Under the pieces are notes generated by a model. The model worked only from the letters and a program-made list of their open reading frames with translations, ran no database searches and was not told where the DNA came from. A DNA stretch of 64,000 nt from Bacteroidales bacterium. GTDB lineage: Bacteria; Bacteroidota; Bacteroidia; Bacteroidales; JAIOZK01. The DNA lies in contig JAIPBS010000004.1 of NCBI GenBank assembly GCA_021738625.1, forward strand, positions 1-64,000, in the 5' to 3' direction. The position numbers and the translations under genes were made by a program. Positions 28,483 to 36,598 of this stretch are shown here, piece after piece. Positions within the stretch are counted from its first letter, which is position 1. The number at the start of each line of letters is the position of its first letter.

Positions 28483-30300
28483 ATGCCGGGTATCAATTTA
28501 ATCATCAACAAAGGGCAAAATAGCAGAGGCTGGATGGCGACGACGGAGCAGGCTTTGCAGGACACGAAAACAAGCGATGACTATGAGGTGAATGAATTAT
28601 ATGCCGCCCCCAACTCGCTTTTATCTGTCAGTTTGCTTCCGGATTATCCTTTCTCTAAGTTCGAGAACAATGAATATTTGCTGGTTGTTGAAGGGGACAT
28701 ATACAACAAGCAGGAAGAACGCAGTTTGTTCCTGGAGCTTGTTTCAATTGCACGAAGCCTGTTCCGCTTTGGCAGGGAAGAAGAGGTGTTGTTGAAGCAG
28801 TGGATGCAGGAGGCGAACGGGGATTACCTGATCCTGGCTGTTGAAAAGAAAACAGGCCGCTGTCTGCTGTTCAACGATCCGCTGGGGCGTTTGCCTGTTT
28901 ACCTGCATCAGGGTGTAAACTTTACAGTGGTCAGCAGGAATATTTCGTTGCTTGCCGGCTTGCTCAAACCGGCGCCGGACCGCCTGGGACTGGCAGCTTA
29001 TCTGGCTTCGGGATATAGCTGGGGGAAGAAAACCCTGTTTGAAGGTGTTGAGTATTTTCCTGCCGGCAGCCTGGCTGTTTTCGATCCCGATGGAGGAGTG
29101 GAAGTTGAAAAAATCTATCCATTCAATTTTGATAAGGTAAATGAAACCTACCGATCCGTTGATGAAGCCGCCGATCATCTGCATGAGCTTTTTCTGAATT
29201 CGATCAGACTGCGGTTTTCCAAAAAAAGAAAAAACATTTTGTCCCTCAGTGGCGGACTGGATTCCAGGGCCATACTCGGGGCCTGTCATCAGTTGGGCCT
29301 GGAAATCGACTGCAAAACTTTTATCGACTATGAAAAACAGGTTTTGAAAGATGTGCGGGTGGCCGAAAAGCTGGCTGCGGCCTTCAATGCAAATCTCGAC
29401 CTGATCGAACTGGATGCTCCGCTGGGCGAAAACTATATTCAATTGCTCAGGATGAAATACGGCCTGAATTACCTGGATATGGGATTCATCCTGCCATTCT
29501 TTAAAGAAATAAAAAAGGAAAACCTGGCTTATTTCACCGGTGACGGCGGGGATAAGATATTGCCCTCCCTGCATCCGCATGGAAAACTCTCCGGTCGGTC
29601 CGCACTGATCAATTATATCCTGAAAACACAAAAACAGTTTTCGCTGAAGCAGGTTCGCTGTCTGACCGGTATCAAACCATACCGGATCAGAGAATACCTT
29701 GAGGAAGTCCTGGATTCCTATCCCGAAGAGCGATTGGAAAACAAGCTGGTGCATTTCCTGATTTTTGAACGGGCGGGCAAGTGGTTGTTTGAAGGGGAGG
29801 ACCGCAACCGGCATTTTTTCAGGAATGTAGCGCCTTTTTATTCCCTTCCGTTTTTTGAGACTGCCATGCAGGTGCCGGAGCGCTTGAAAAAAGATTATAA
29901 AATGTTTGGGGCTTTCCTTGAAAAGATCTCACCGGAATTGAAGCGGATCGAGAATGCAAATTGGGGGTTCAGCCTGTACGATAAACGGCTTAAGCGGCTT
30001 ATGTGGCGGCAAAGGATTAAATTCGTTTTGCCGGATTTCATCAGGACACCTAAAATTTGTATTCATAAAAAACATAATTATTTGTCTGCCCAACCCGCAT
30101 CGCAAATATCGGAATGTTTTAAAAAACAGCTAGCTGCATTAAAAGGCACGCCTGTTATCGAAGGATTTAGTCGGGCGGATAAACTTTGTCCGCTCAGCAA
30201 AGACCAGTTATTCTATTTGCTTTCGGTTGCCTCAGCAGTTGAGTTGATGGAGACTGGAAAATCAAGTCTGGAGGATTACCGGTTTGAGGAGATCGGGTGA
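28483..30300 (+). CDS. Asparagine synthetase-like protein (PP-loop ATPase)
   Basis: FNDPLGRLPVY glutaminase-like N-domain; PP-loop ILSLSGGLDSRAILGA. Confidence 0.8.
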   Translation: MPGINLIINKGQNSRGWMATTEQALQDTKTSDDYEVNELYAAPNSLLSVSLLPDYPFSKFENNEYLLVVEGDIYNKQEERSLFLELVSIARSLFRFGREEEVLLKQWMQEANGDYLILAVEKKTGRCLLFNDPLGRLPVYLHQGVNFTVVSRNISLLAGLLKPAPDRLGLAAYLASGYSWGKKTLFEGVEYFPAGSLAVFDPDGGVEVEKIYPFNFDKVNETYRSVDEAADHLHELFLNSIRLRFSKKRKNILSLSGGLDSRAILGACHQLGLEIDCKTFIDYEKQVLKDVRVAEKLAAAFNANLDLIELDAPLGENYIQLLRMKYGLNYLDMGFILPFFKEIKKENLAYFTGDGGDKILPSLHPHGKLSGRSALINYILKTQKQFSLKQVRCLTGIKPYRIREYLEEVLDSYPEERLENKLVHFLIFERAGKWLFEGEDRNRHFFRNVAPFYSLPFFETAMQVPERLKKDYKMFGAFLEKISPELKRIENANWGFSLYDKRLKRLMWRQRIKFVLPDFIRTPKICIHKKHNYLSAQPASQISECFKKQLAALKGTPVIEGFSRADKLCPLSKDQLFYLLSVASAVELMETGKSSLEDYRFEEIG

Positions 30301-30322
30301 TGGAAATTTGATACACTTGCCG

Positions 30323-30346
30323 TGTCATTCCGAAAGCGATGAATCT
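30323..30346. repeat. Possible relic arm of the palindromic element
   Basis: tgtcattccgaaagcgatgaatct resembles the inner arm tgtcattccgagcgaagcgaggaatct. Confidence 0.35.
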
Positions 30347-30397
30347 CATTAAATTTACTGGACACGATTGAATTTGAAATTTGGATTCAATAAGAAA

Positions 30398-31588
30398 TCA
30401 TTTAATATTGTTAATTGTTATCTCATAAATCTCAACGAATCTTCGGCCAACCGCCTCATAGCTAAAATTTTTAATTGCATATTCCCGCAGCTTTTGACTG
30501 TTGAATTCCCTGAAATGGTCCAGCATCGAATTGATTTTTTCTTCCAGATGTTGTTCGTTGCCTTTTTCAACAAGCAAGCCGGTTTGCGGATTGATTACTT
30601 CGGAAATGCCGCCCACATCAGAAGAGATTACGGGGACGCCGCACGAAAGACTTTCGTTGATCACCACCGGCATGTTTTCGTAATTGCTGAACATCAGCAT
30701 AAAGTCCGCTTGCTGAAGGGCTTCTATCAAAGTTTTATTTTCCAGTAGACCGGTAAAACGGATTGTTTTATCTGTCAGACCTTTTTCTGCTGCCAGGGAT
30801 TTCATCTGATCCAGGTTGATGCCTTCGCCTACCAGGATCAGCTCAAAATCGTCCCGCTTTTTCGAGAGCCTTTCAATTACGTTGATAATGCCTGAAATGT
30901 TTTTTGAACGGTCCTCGAAACAGGAAATATGTACAATGCATTTTTTGCCGGTATGTTGCTTTTCTGCAGGAATGAATTTATTGGTATCGACCACATTGGG
31001 CACAACTTCAAAGTTTCTGTTATGTATGCCGTGATTTTGCATGGCTTTTTTGAGGTTGCCGGTAACTGCTGTTATTGCTCCGGCCTTTTTTGCCAGTAGT
31101 TTTGTGATTCGTTTTCTGAATTTCCCGTGATAGGTATTGGTTATGGGCAGATAGCGCGACCAGTGTTCTGTGATGATGTAGGGCGTTCCGCTCAGAAGCT
31201 TCTGAAAATATGCGATGACGCCCAGGCGGGTTAGGATGTTGACATGCAGTAGGTTGGCTTTCCCCTTTTTTCTTTCGATGAGCCTGATGCCTTTTCGGTT
31301 GTATCTAAAGTATTTCCAGCCTTTTATGATTTCATTTAAAAAGGGAATTTTATAATCATGGTTCCTGTAATAGATCTTTATTGTATAAACACCATTTTCT
31401 TCGGTTTCGAATATCTCGTGTTTTTTGTATTTCAGCTGCTTGTCAGGATGGACATACAAAAGGGAAACCTTAGTATACAGTGCCACGGCTTCGGCATGAC
31501 GCTGCACGAAAAGCCCTGGCATGGGATCGTAGCGATGGGGATACCAGCGGCTGAGAAACAGAACGTGTATGTTTTTGTCAGCAGGCAT
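30398..31588 (-). CDS. Glycosyltransferase family 4
   Basis: HVLFLSRWYPHRYDPMPGLFVQRHAEAV; C-terminal MLMFSNYENMPVVINESLSCGVPVISSDVGGISEVI. Confidence 0.9.
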   Translation of the reverse strand: MPADKNIHVLFLSRWYPHRYDPMPGLFVQRHAEAVALYTKVSLLYVHPDKQLKYKKHEIFETEENGVYTIKIYYRNHDYKIPFLNEIIKGWKYFRYNRKGIRLIERKKGKANLLHVNILTRLGVIAYFQKLLSGTPYIITEHWSRYLPITNTYHGKFRKRITKLLAKKAGAITAVTGNLKKAMQNHGIHNRNFEVVPNVVDTNKFIPAEKQHTGKKCIVHISCFEDRSKNISGIINVIERLSKKRDDFELILVGEGINLDQMKSLAAEKGLTDKTIRFTGLLENKTLIEALQQADFMLMFSNYENMPVVINESLSCGVPVISSDVGGISEVINPQTGLLVEKGNEQHLEEKINSMLDHFREFNSQKLREYAIKNFSYEAVGRRFVEIYEITINNIK

Positions 31589-31723
31589 GAAATTGTTAAC
31601 GAAATTAAATGTTTTTAGTTATTCCGTGCTTAATCGAAACATATAAATTGTCATTTCCAGGATCGGTTCACTTGCCAGTTTAAAAAATAACGTCATTATT
31701 AGGTAAAATAACATAGATTATAC

Positions 31724-32060
31724 TTGCCTTACTTTTTCTTTGATGAAAAAGTAACAATCTCGCCTAAGGCGAGACAAGGCTGCGTCCTGAATTGCATGAA
31801 AACTACACCCGGAATTTTTCCGCGCAATTCGAGCCGTTCGCCAGCCAACTTTTTCACTAAGATTATAGTATTTATCGGCTCACTTGCGAATTGCTTACCC
31901 ATGCCTCCGCCAAAGTTCCGGGCTTGTTTTCTAAGCAATTCATCACAAGGCCATTCCCCAAAAGCAGTCAATTATCCTGATGATCGGTCTGGCAAGAATC
32001 ACCCTTATGAAAATGGAACACATGAGCGTCAAAAAATTCATACGCGTGAATTGATTACCT
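31724..32060. repeat. Non-coding dispersed-repeat-like segment
   Basis: ttactttttctttgatgaaaaagtaac ... aaggctgcgtcctgaattgcatgaaaac; no convincing CDS, small hairpin ctcgcctaaggcgag; recalled as a common Bacteroidetes intergenic sequence type. Confidence 0.35.
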
Positions 32061-32514
32061 GCTTGGATGGCACTAGAAATGATTCCTTGTTTATAAATTT
32101 AACTATTTTGGGTCATGCATATTGGATAATTGTTCTATTGTTCGATTGCTCAATTGTTCCAAAAAATGCAAAGTAAGCCGATCACTCGTTAGGTTGGTTG
32201 ATAATGGGTTTGACGATTCTAAGGATCGGATTACTTTCCTGTCAAAATACAATTGACACGATTTTCAGGGCAAGATATTTTGAACCACATAAGCCACATG
32301 TGAGCACATAAGAAAATGTTACTCCAACCGTTACAATACTCCAACACTCCAGTACTCCAGCATTCCAACACTTCCATTTCCCAGCCAACCAGGGTATAGA
32401 GGTATACAGGTATTAGGTTATAAGGGATTTTCTGAGCCAACCCCATTACAATCAATTACAATAAACTACAATCAATTACCATGAATTACCGCTTTGACCC
32501 GTCCTGAATTTTGT

Positions 32515-33066
32515 TCACTTTTTTTGTAAACCTATTTCAGGACAAGACACCCCTCCCAGAAACCCATCAACAATCCGAATGGCATTTTTCAACCGGTTCT
32601 CACCCTGGCCGTTTACCACTTCAAAACGAAACCCTTGCTGATCAAGTTCTTTATAATAGCAGTCGAAGAAAAATTTCCTGAGATGGGGGTGTTCCCGCTG
32701 GGGATCGGGTTGCCAGGGCAGATCGACCTCCATCAACAGATAGAGGTCGTAAACATGTACTTTATACATCTTTTGTATCCAGGGATGGCAGTTGTTGTAT
32801 TTGTGCTCACTCCAGATTTTGGTCACCAGGAATTCGGTATCGCAAAAAAGCAATCCGTCGGTTTTCTTTGCAGCTTCCTCTTCCAGCTCCAGTTGATTTT
32901 TTGCGATCTGAAGGATGTCATCCTGTGTATAAGGTCTGTTTAACTGATCGATATAATCGCGTGCGATTTCAGGTACGAAAACCGTATTGAAATGACGGGC
33001 GAGCTTTTCCGCCATTTGTGATTTTCCAGTTGATTCGGGTCCGGTGATGGCAATGCGTTTAAGCAA
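32515..33066 (-). CDS. NadR-like ATP-binding kinase (ribosylnicotinamide kinase-type)
   Basis: IAITGPESTGKSQMAEKLARHFNTVFVPEIARDYI..LLFCDTEFLVTKIWSEHKY. Confidence 0.8.
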   Translation of the reverse strand: MLKRIAITGPESTGKSQMAEKLARHFNTVFVPEIARDYIDQLNRPYTQDDILQIAKNQLELEEEAAKKTDGLLFCDTEFLVTKIWSEHKYNNCHPWIQKMYKVHVYDLYLLMEVDLPWQPDPQREHPHLRKFFFDCYYKELDQQGFRFEVVNGQGENRLKNAIRIVDGFLGGVSCPEIGLQKK

Positions 33067-33679
33067 ATTTCTGGTTCTCCTTATACATTTTATGCCATTC
33101 GATATAACCCAGAACGGCGATGATCAAAAAAACAAAATATTGAAAGCTGCTAAATACCAACCCTTTGTAAAAATACAAGGGGACACTTATGGCGTCGCCT
33201 ATGATCCAGAATATCCAGTTTTCGGTCCTTTTCAGGGCCATGAGCCACATGCCAACGATAAAGATAGCGGTGGTAAGGGAATCGAGTAAAGGTACATCGC
33301 TGTCGGTGCGTTTGAGCAGAATACTCAATCCGATAAAAAAAAAGACAAACATGATGATATTGAGGATATGATCTTTTCTCCGGCAAAATGAAACCGGCAG
33401 GGTTTCATTATCTCCCGTCTTCCTCGACCACATCACCCAACCATAAACGCTCATCACAAAGTACACCCCGTTAATGCCCATATCTGCATACAGTCTGGCA
33501 TGAAAACAGATGTAAACATAGATCACCACGCTGATGATGCCGGTGGGATAAACCAGGATGTTGGCTTTTTTCGCAAACCAAACACTCAGCAAGCCGAAGA
33601 AAACAGCAATGATCTCAAGCAGGCTGGTGTTGGCGACGTTCTGAAAAAACAGGTCTATGATCTCGTTGATGTTCATCAA
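33059..33679 (-). CDS. PnuC-family vitamin (nicotinamide riboside or thiamine) transporter
   Basis: LLEIIAVFFGLLSVWFAKKANILVYPTGIISVVIYVYI..YGWVMWSRK..NWIFWIIGDAISVPLYFYKGL. Confidence 0.85.
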   Translation of the reverse strand: MMNINEIIDLFFQNVANTSLLEIIAVFFGLLSVWFAKKANILVYPTGIISVVIYVYICFHARLYADMGINGVYFVMSVYGWVMWSRKTGDNETLPVSFCRRKDHILNIIMFVFFFIGLSILLKRTDSDVPLLDSLTTAIFIVGMWLMALKRTENWIFWIIGDAISVPLYFYKGLVFSSFQYFVFLIIAVLGYIEWHKMYKENQKFA

Positions 33680-33927
33680 ACAACCACGTCAAGATCGGCA
33701 TTAACGATTTTTATGATGAAAACGGAATGTGGTACTTCAAAAGATTTTTTGATCTCGCTTTTCAAAATCAGCATCACTTTTTCATACTCACCAAATATCT
33801 TGGTGCTCATGCCGTCGGTCCTGACCGTTATGTCGGCGTGTGTGTTCAATCTGTCAATGAATTCTTTGATGGGGTCAACAAATTCGTCCTTCAAAGGATA
33901 ATAGCTTATTTCAACTGAGGTTTTCAT
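33676..33927 (-). CDS. Thiamine-binding (YkoF/MTH1187)-like small protein
   Basis: MKTSVEISYYPLKDEFVDPIKEFIDRLNTHADITVRTDGMSTKIFGEYEKVM; ATGA overlap with pnuC-like gene. Confidence 0.65.
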   Translation of the reverse strand: MKTSVEISYYPLKDEFVDPIKEFIDRLNTHADITVRTDGMSTKIFGEYEKVMLILKSEIKKSFEVPHSVFIIKIVNADLDVVV

Positions 33928-34013
33928 AATCGGTAAATTTTTAGAACAATTGAGGAGACAAATTTACAACTTACAAAAAAACATGATCATAGTTTTTGAA
34001 TCTTTAATGACAA

Positions 34014-34223
34014 ATTATTACAATTGAACCTGGAAAGCGGGGTGGTAAGCCATGTATTCGTGGAATGCGAATAACTGTTAATGATATTCTTGAATGGTTG
34101 GCTTCAGGAATGACAATTCAGGATATTTTATCTGACTTTGATGAACTCAACGCGAACGACATTTATGCAGCCTTATCGTTTGCTGCTGACAGGGAAAACA
34201 ATACAATTCAGATTGCGGTATGA
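34014..34223 (+). pseudogene. DUF433-type antitoxin remnant (N-terminal start lost to an in-frame stop)
   Basis: Reading frame ending at 34223: QIITIEPGKRGGKPCIRGMRITVNDILEWLASGMTIQDILSDFDELNANDIYAALSFAADRENNTIQIAV*, preceded by TGA and no ATG in frame. Confidence 0.7.
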
Positions 34224-34330
34224 GATTTTTATTTGATCAAAACATTTCACACAAGATATTGAAATTACTAGCTATCTCCCCCTTCCTCTCTTACCTATTT
34301 CTTTCAGCCGCTCAAGCAGCATGCGTTTGA
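34220..34330 (+). pseudogene. DUF5615-type (PIN-like) toxin, truncated to about 17 native residues
   Basis: ATGA overlap with the DUF433 frame; MRFLFDQNISHKILKLL then unrelated residues running into the 3' end of the opposing gene. Confidence 0.65.
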
Positions 34331-34817
34331 ACTCCTGTTCGGTGTTGTAAAGCAATAAAACCTGGACAGGCGTCAGGACTTCTTTTAACTGTTCATGATA
34401 GGCCTTTTTAAGATCAAGCATTTCTTGAGCATGGTGCAGGCGGGCGTCGGCTATTTTTTCAGCCTCGCTGTCGCTGAGAGATTTGATACCAATTCCATTC
34501 AGATATTCTTCCCTGAACTGTTCTTCCATTTGTCGTGCCTGTTTGTGATGCTGGTGGTAAACCGGCCAGAACTGCTGCGCCTGTTCCGGGGTGAGTTCCA
34601 GCTTGTTGGTGATATAGGCTACTTTCTGGGCTTCGATTTTTTCAATCTTATCTTTCGATAAGGGAAGCTCATCCAGCGGGATTTGTGCATATGTGTTTTG
34701 CATACCTGCAAACAAGAGTATGAATAGAGGCATGATCAGGCAAAACGGTACTTGCCTTCTTCTGGCATGCTGAATTTTGTATGTTTTCATTTTGTACTTC
34801 ATTTGTGCGCAATTCAT
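34272..34817 (-). CDS. Exported Spy/CpxP-like helical protein
   Basis: Signal-like N-terminus; KLELTPEQAQQFWPVYHQHHKQARQMEEQFREEY; linked to ECF sigma locus. Confidence 0.6.
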   Translation of the reverse strand: MNCAQMKYKMKTYKIQHARRRQVPFCLIMPLFILLFAGMQNTYAQIPLDELPLSKDKIEKIEAQKVAYITNKLELTPEQAQQFWPVYHQHHKQARQMEEQFREEYLNGIGIKSLSDSEAEKIADARLHHAQEMLDLKKAYHEQLKEVLTPVQVLLLYNTEQEFKRMLLERLKEIGKRGRGR

Positions 34818-34819
34818 AT

Positions 34820-35323
34820 TTAAAAGTAAATGTTTTGGTTTAGATCATCTGTCAGGATGTAATCGATAATGACCTCATCAGTTATTTGTTCATCATTCAA
34901 TATTAAATAGTTTTCTTCTTTAAGCAATCTAAGGTCATCCGGTGAGTCACTTTTCATAACCAGGAGCTTTATCAAATCATCTTCCGACAGATAGGAGAGC
35001 AGGTCGGTTTTTTCAGCGATGATCTCCCGATCACTGAGCTCTGCAAAAATATCTGTATTTTGAATTGATTTGTTTTTCATGAAGAGAAATCCCAGTAGCA
35101 ACAATATTGCAACCGAGGCTGCTGCAAGCATAATGCGGTAAACAGCTTTGATTTTCCCTGGTTGTCTGTTTTCACCTTTCAGGATCTTTTCCGAGATCGA
35201 AGCCGGCAGCTTTTCAAAATAACCGGCTGGTGTGACGAATGGATTTCTTTTCCCATCCGGTATTTTATTGACATTTTTATGTTTTCTGTTTTTGATCATA
35301 TGACTTGTGCTTTTGACGGCCAA
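34820..35323 (-). CDS. Small membrane protein, possible anti-sigma-type partner
   Basis: Single TM (IMLAAASVAILLLLGFLFM) and immediate position downstream of the sigma factor gene. Confidence 0.5.
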   Translation of the reverse strand: MAVKSTSHMIKNRKHKNVNKIPDGKRNPFVTPAGYFEKLPASISEKILKGENRQPGKIKAVYRIMLAAASVAILLLLGFLFMKNKSIQNTDIFAELSDREIIAEKTDLLSYLSEDDLIKLLVMKSDSPDDLRLLKEENYLILNDEQITDEVIIDYILTDDLNQNIYF

Positions 35324-35336
35324 ATCTTATCAAAGT

Positions 35337-35876
35337 TTAATTTTCTGTTAAGAAATTCTCGATTTTCTTTCTTGCCAGATGAAAGGATGCTTTAAGCGCA
35401 CCCACTGATGTGCTAAGTATTTCCGACATATCCTCATATTTCATTTCATCAAAATATTTCATGTTGAAAACGATGCGTTGTTTTTCAGGCAATTTAACGA
35501 GCGCCTGATAAAATCTCCCTTCAATATCCTCCCCTTTAAACCAGTTGTCGTCCTGCAGGGCATTCAGGAGTTTTTCGTTGGGATCGGAGATGAATTTTTT
35601 ACGTTTCTGTTTTTTTAGGAAAGTCAGTGTCTCGTTTGTGGCTATGCGGTATAGCCAGGTGAACAATGCAGAATCCTTCCTGAAGCGATGAATGTTCAAC
35701 CACACTTTAACAAAAACTTCCTGCACCAGGTCGTCGGCGTCTTCATGCACCATCACCATTCGCCTAATCAGCCAGTATATCTTCTCCTGGTACTTTTGTA
35801 CCAGCAGCTCAAATCCCTGCTTTTTATCACGGCCCAGGATCAGCTCGATGATCGTGTTGTCTTCGGGGGATATCAA
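35337..35876 (-). CDS. ECF RNA polymerase sigma factor
   Basis: Sigma70 r2 (HEDADDLVQEVFVKVWLNIHRFRKDSALFTWLYRIATNETLTFLKKQ) and r4 (LPEKQRIVFNMKYFDEMKYEDMSEILSTSVGALKASFHLARKKI). Confidence 0.95.
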   Translation of the reverse strand: MISPEDNTIIELILGRDKKQGFELLVQKYQEKIYWLIRRMVMVHEDADDLVQEVFVKVWLNIHRFRKDSALFTWLYRIATNETLTFLKKQKRKKFISDPNEKLLNALQDDNWFKGEDIEGRFYQALVKLPEKQRIVFNMKYFDEMKYEDMSEILSTSVGALKASFHLARKKIENFLTEN

Positions 35877-35928
35877 TTCACAGATGTTTTCAACTTTAGA
35901 CGGGCAAAGGCCGGCAAGGTTTAAAGTC

Positions 35929-36582
35929 TTAGCGCATGTCGATCACATCCACATCCGGATATTCTTCTTCTTCAAATGTGAATGCGTTTTCCGGCAAATC
36001 GATATTGGGCTCAAAGTTGATAATTTCATAGGAGTAAACCGAACCGTTCTTGTCAAATATGGTAAAGTCGTGTATGATGTTTTCTTCCTGATCAATGGCT
36101 ACTTCTATCTTTGAATAGGTTTTGCCTTCCTCTGGCTTCAGCTCGATAACATGAACATTCTTATCGCTGCGTACTTCAGATCCAACATACTTTGATTTAT
36201 ACTTTTCGTTGTATTTGTTAAGTAGGTTGGATGGTGTGACGGACTCGTCGCTCTCCTCCAGTTTGTTTACCATCACTTCCTGGTCGTCTGCGATATAGGT
36301 CCAGATATTTTCACCGTCGCAGATTACCATCTGGCCGATGAGTTCCAGCACATACTGGTCGCCCTTAACGAGTATCTTCCCCTCTTTGCTTTCATTAAGG
36401 CCCGCTTCTTCATTCACCATGGTATATACAAATTCGGCTTTAAAATTCTCGAAACTGTTGGTGTTTTCAACGACTGCGTCGAGTATTTCCGTGGCTTTTT
36501 TGTCTCTGCTCTGAGCAAAGCCTACCGACAGGCTTATCATCAGAAAAGCGGTTAACAATACTTTGATTTTACTTGTATTCAT
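35929..36582 (-). CDS. LolA-like outer-membrane lipoprotein carrier
   Basis: Signal peptide; NSFENFKAEFVYTMVNEEAGLNESKEGKILVKGDQYVLELIGQMVICDGENIWTYI. Confidence 0.8.
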   Translation of the reverse strand: MNTSKIKVLLTAFLMISLSVGFAQSRDKKATEILDAVVENTNSFENFKAEFVYTMVNEEAGLNESKEGKILVKGDQYVLELIGQMVICDGENIWTYIADDQEVMVNKLEESDESVTPSNLLNKYNEKYKSKYVGSEVRSDKNVHVIELKPEEGKTYSKIEVAIDQEENIIHDFTIFDKNGSVYSYEIINFEPNIDLPENAFTFEEEEYPDVDVIDMR

Positions 36583-36598
36583 ATTTGTTATTCTATTA

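Noticed and set aside
28744-29814. 356-aa minus-strand ORF opposite the asparagine-synthetase-like gene
   Set aside because: Antisense to the SGGLDS PP-loop protein; composition looks like a shadow frame.
31724-32176. 150-aa plus-strand ORF in the repeat island
   Set aside because: Overlaps a repeat-like sequence readable on both strands (31729-31971 minus as well); no domain recognised.
33928-34010. TPP riboswitch upstream of the thiamine-binding-like/PnuC operon
   Set aside because: No CUGAGA or ACCUGAUCUGGAUAAUGCCAGCG-type core found on the minus strand.
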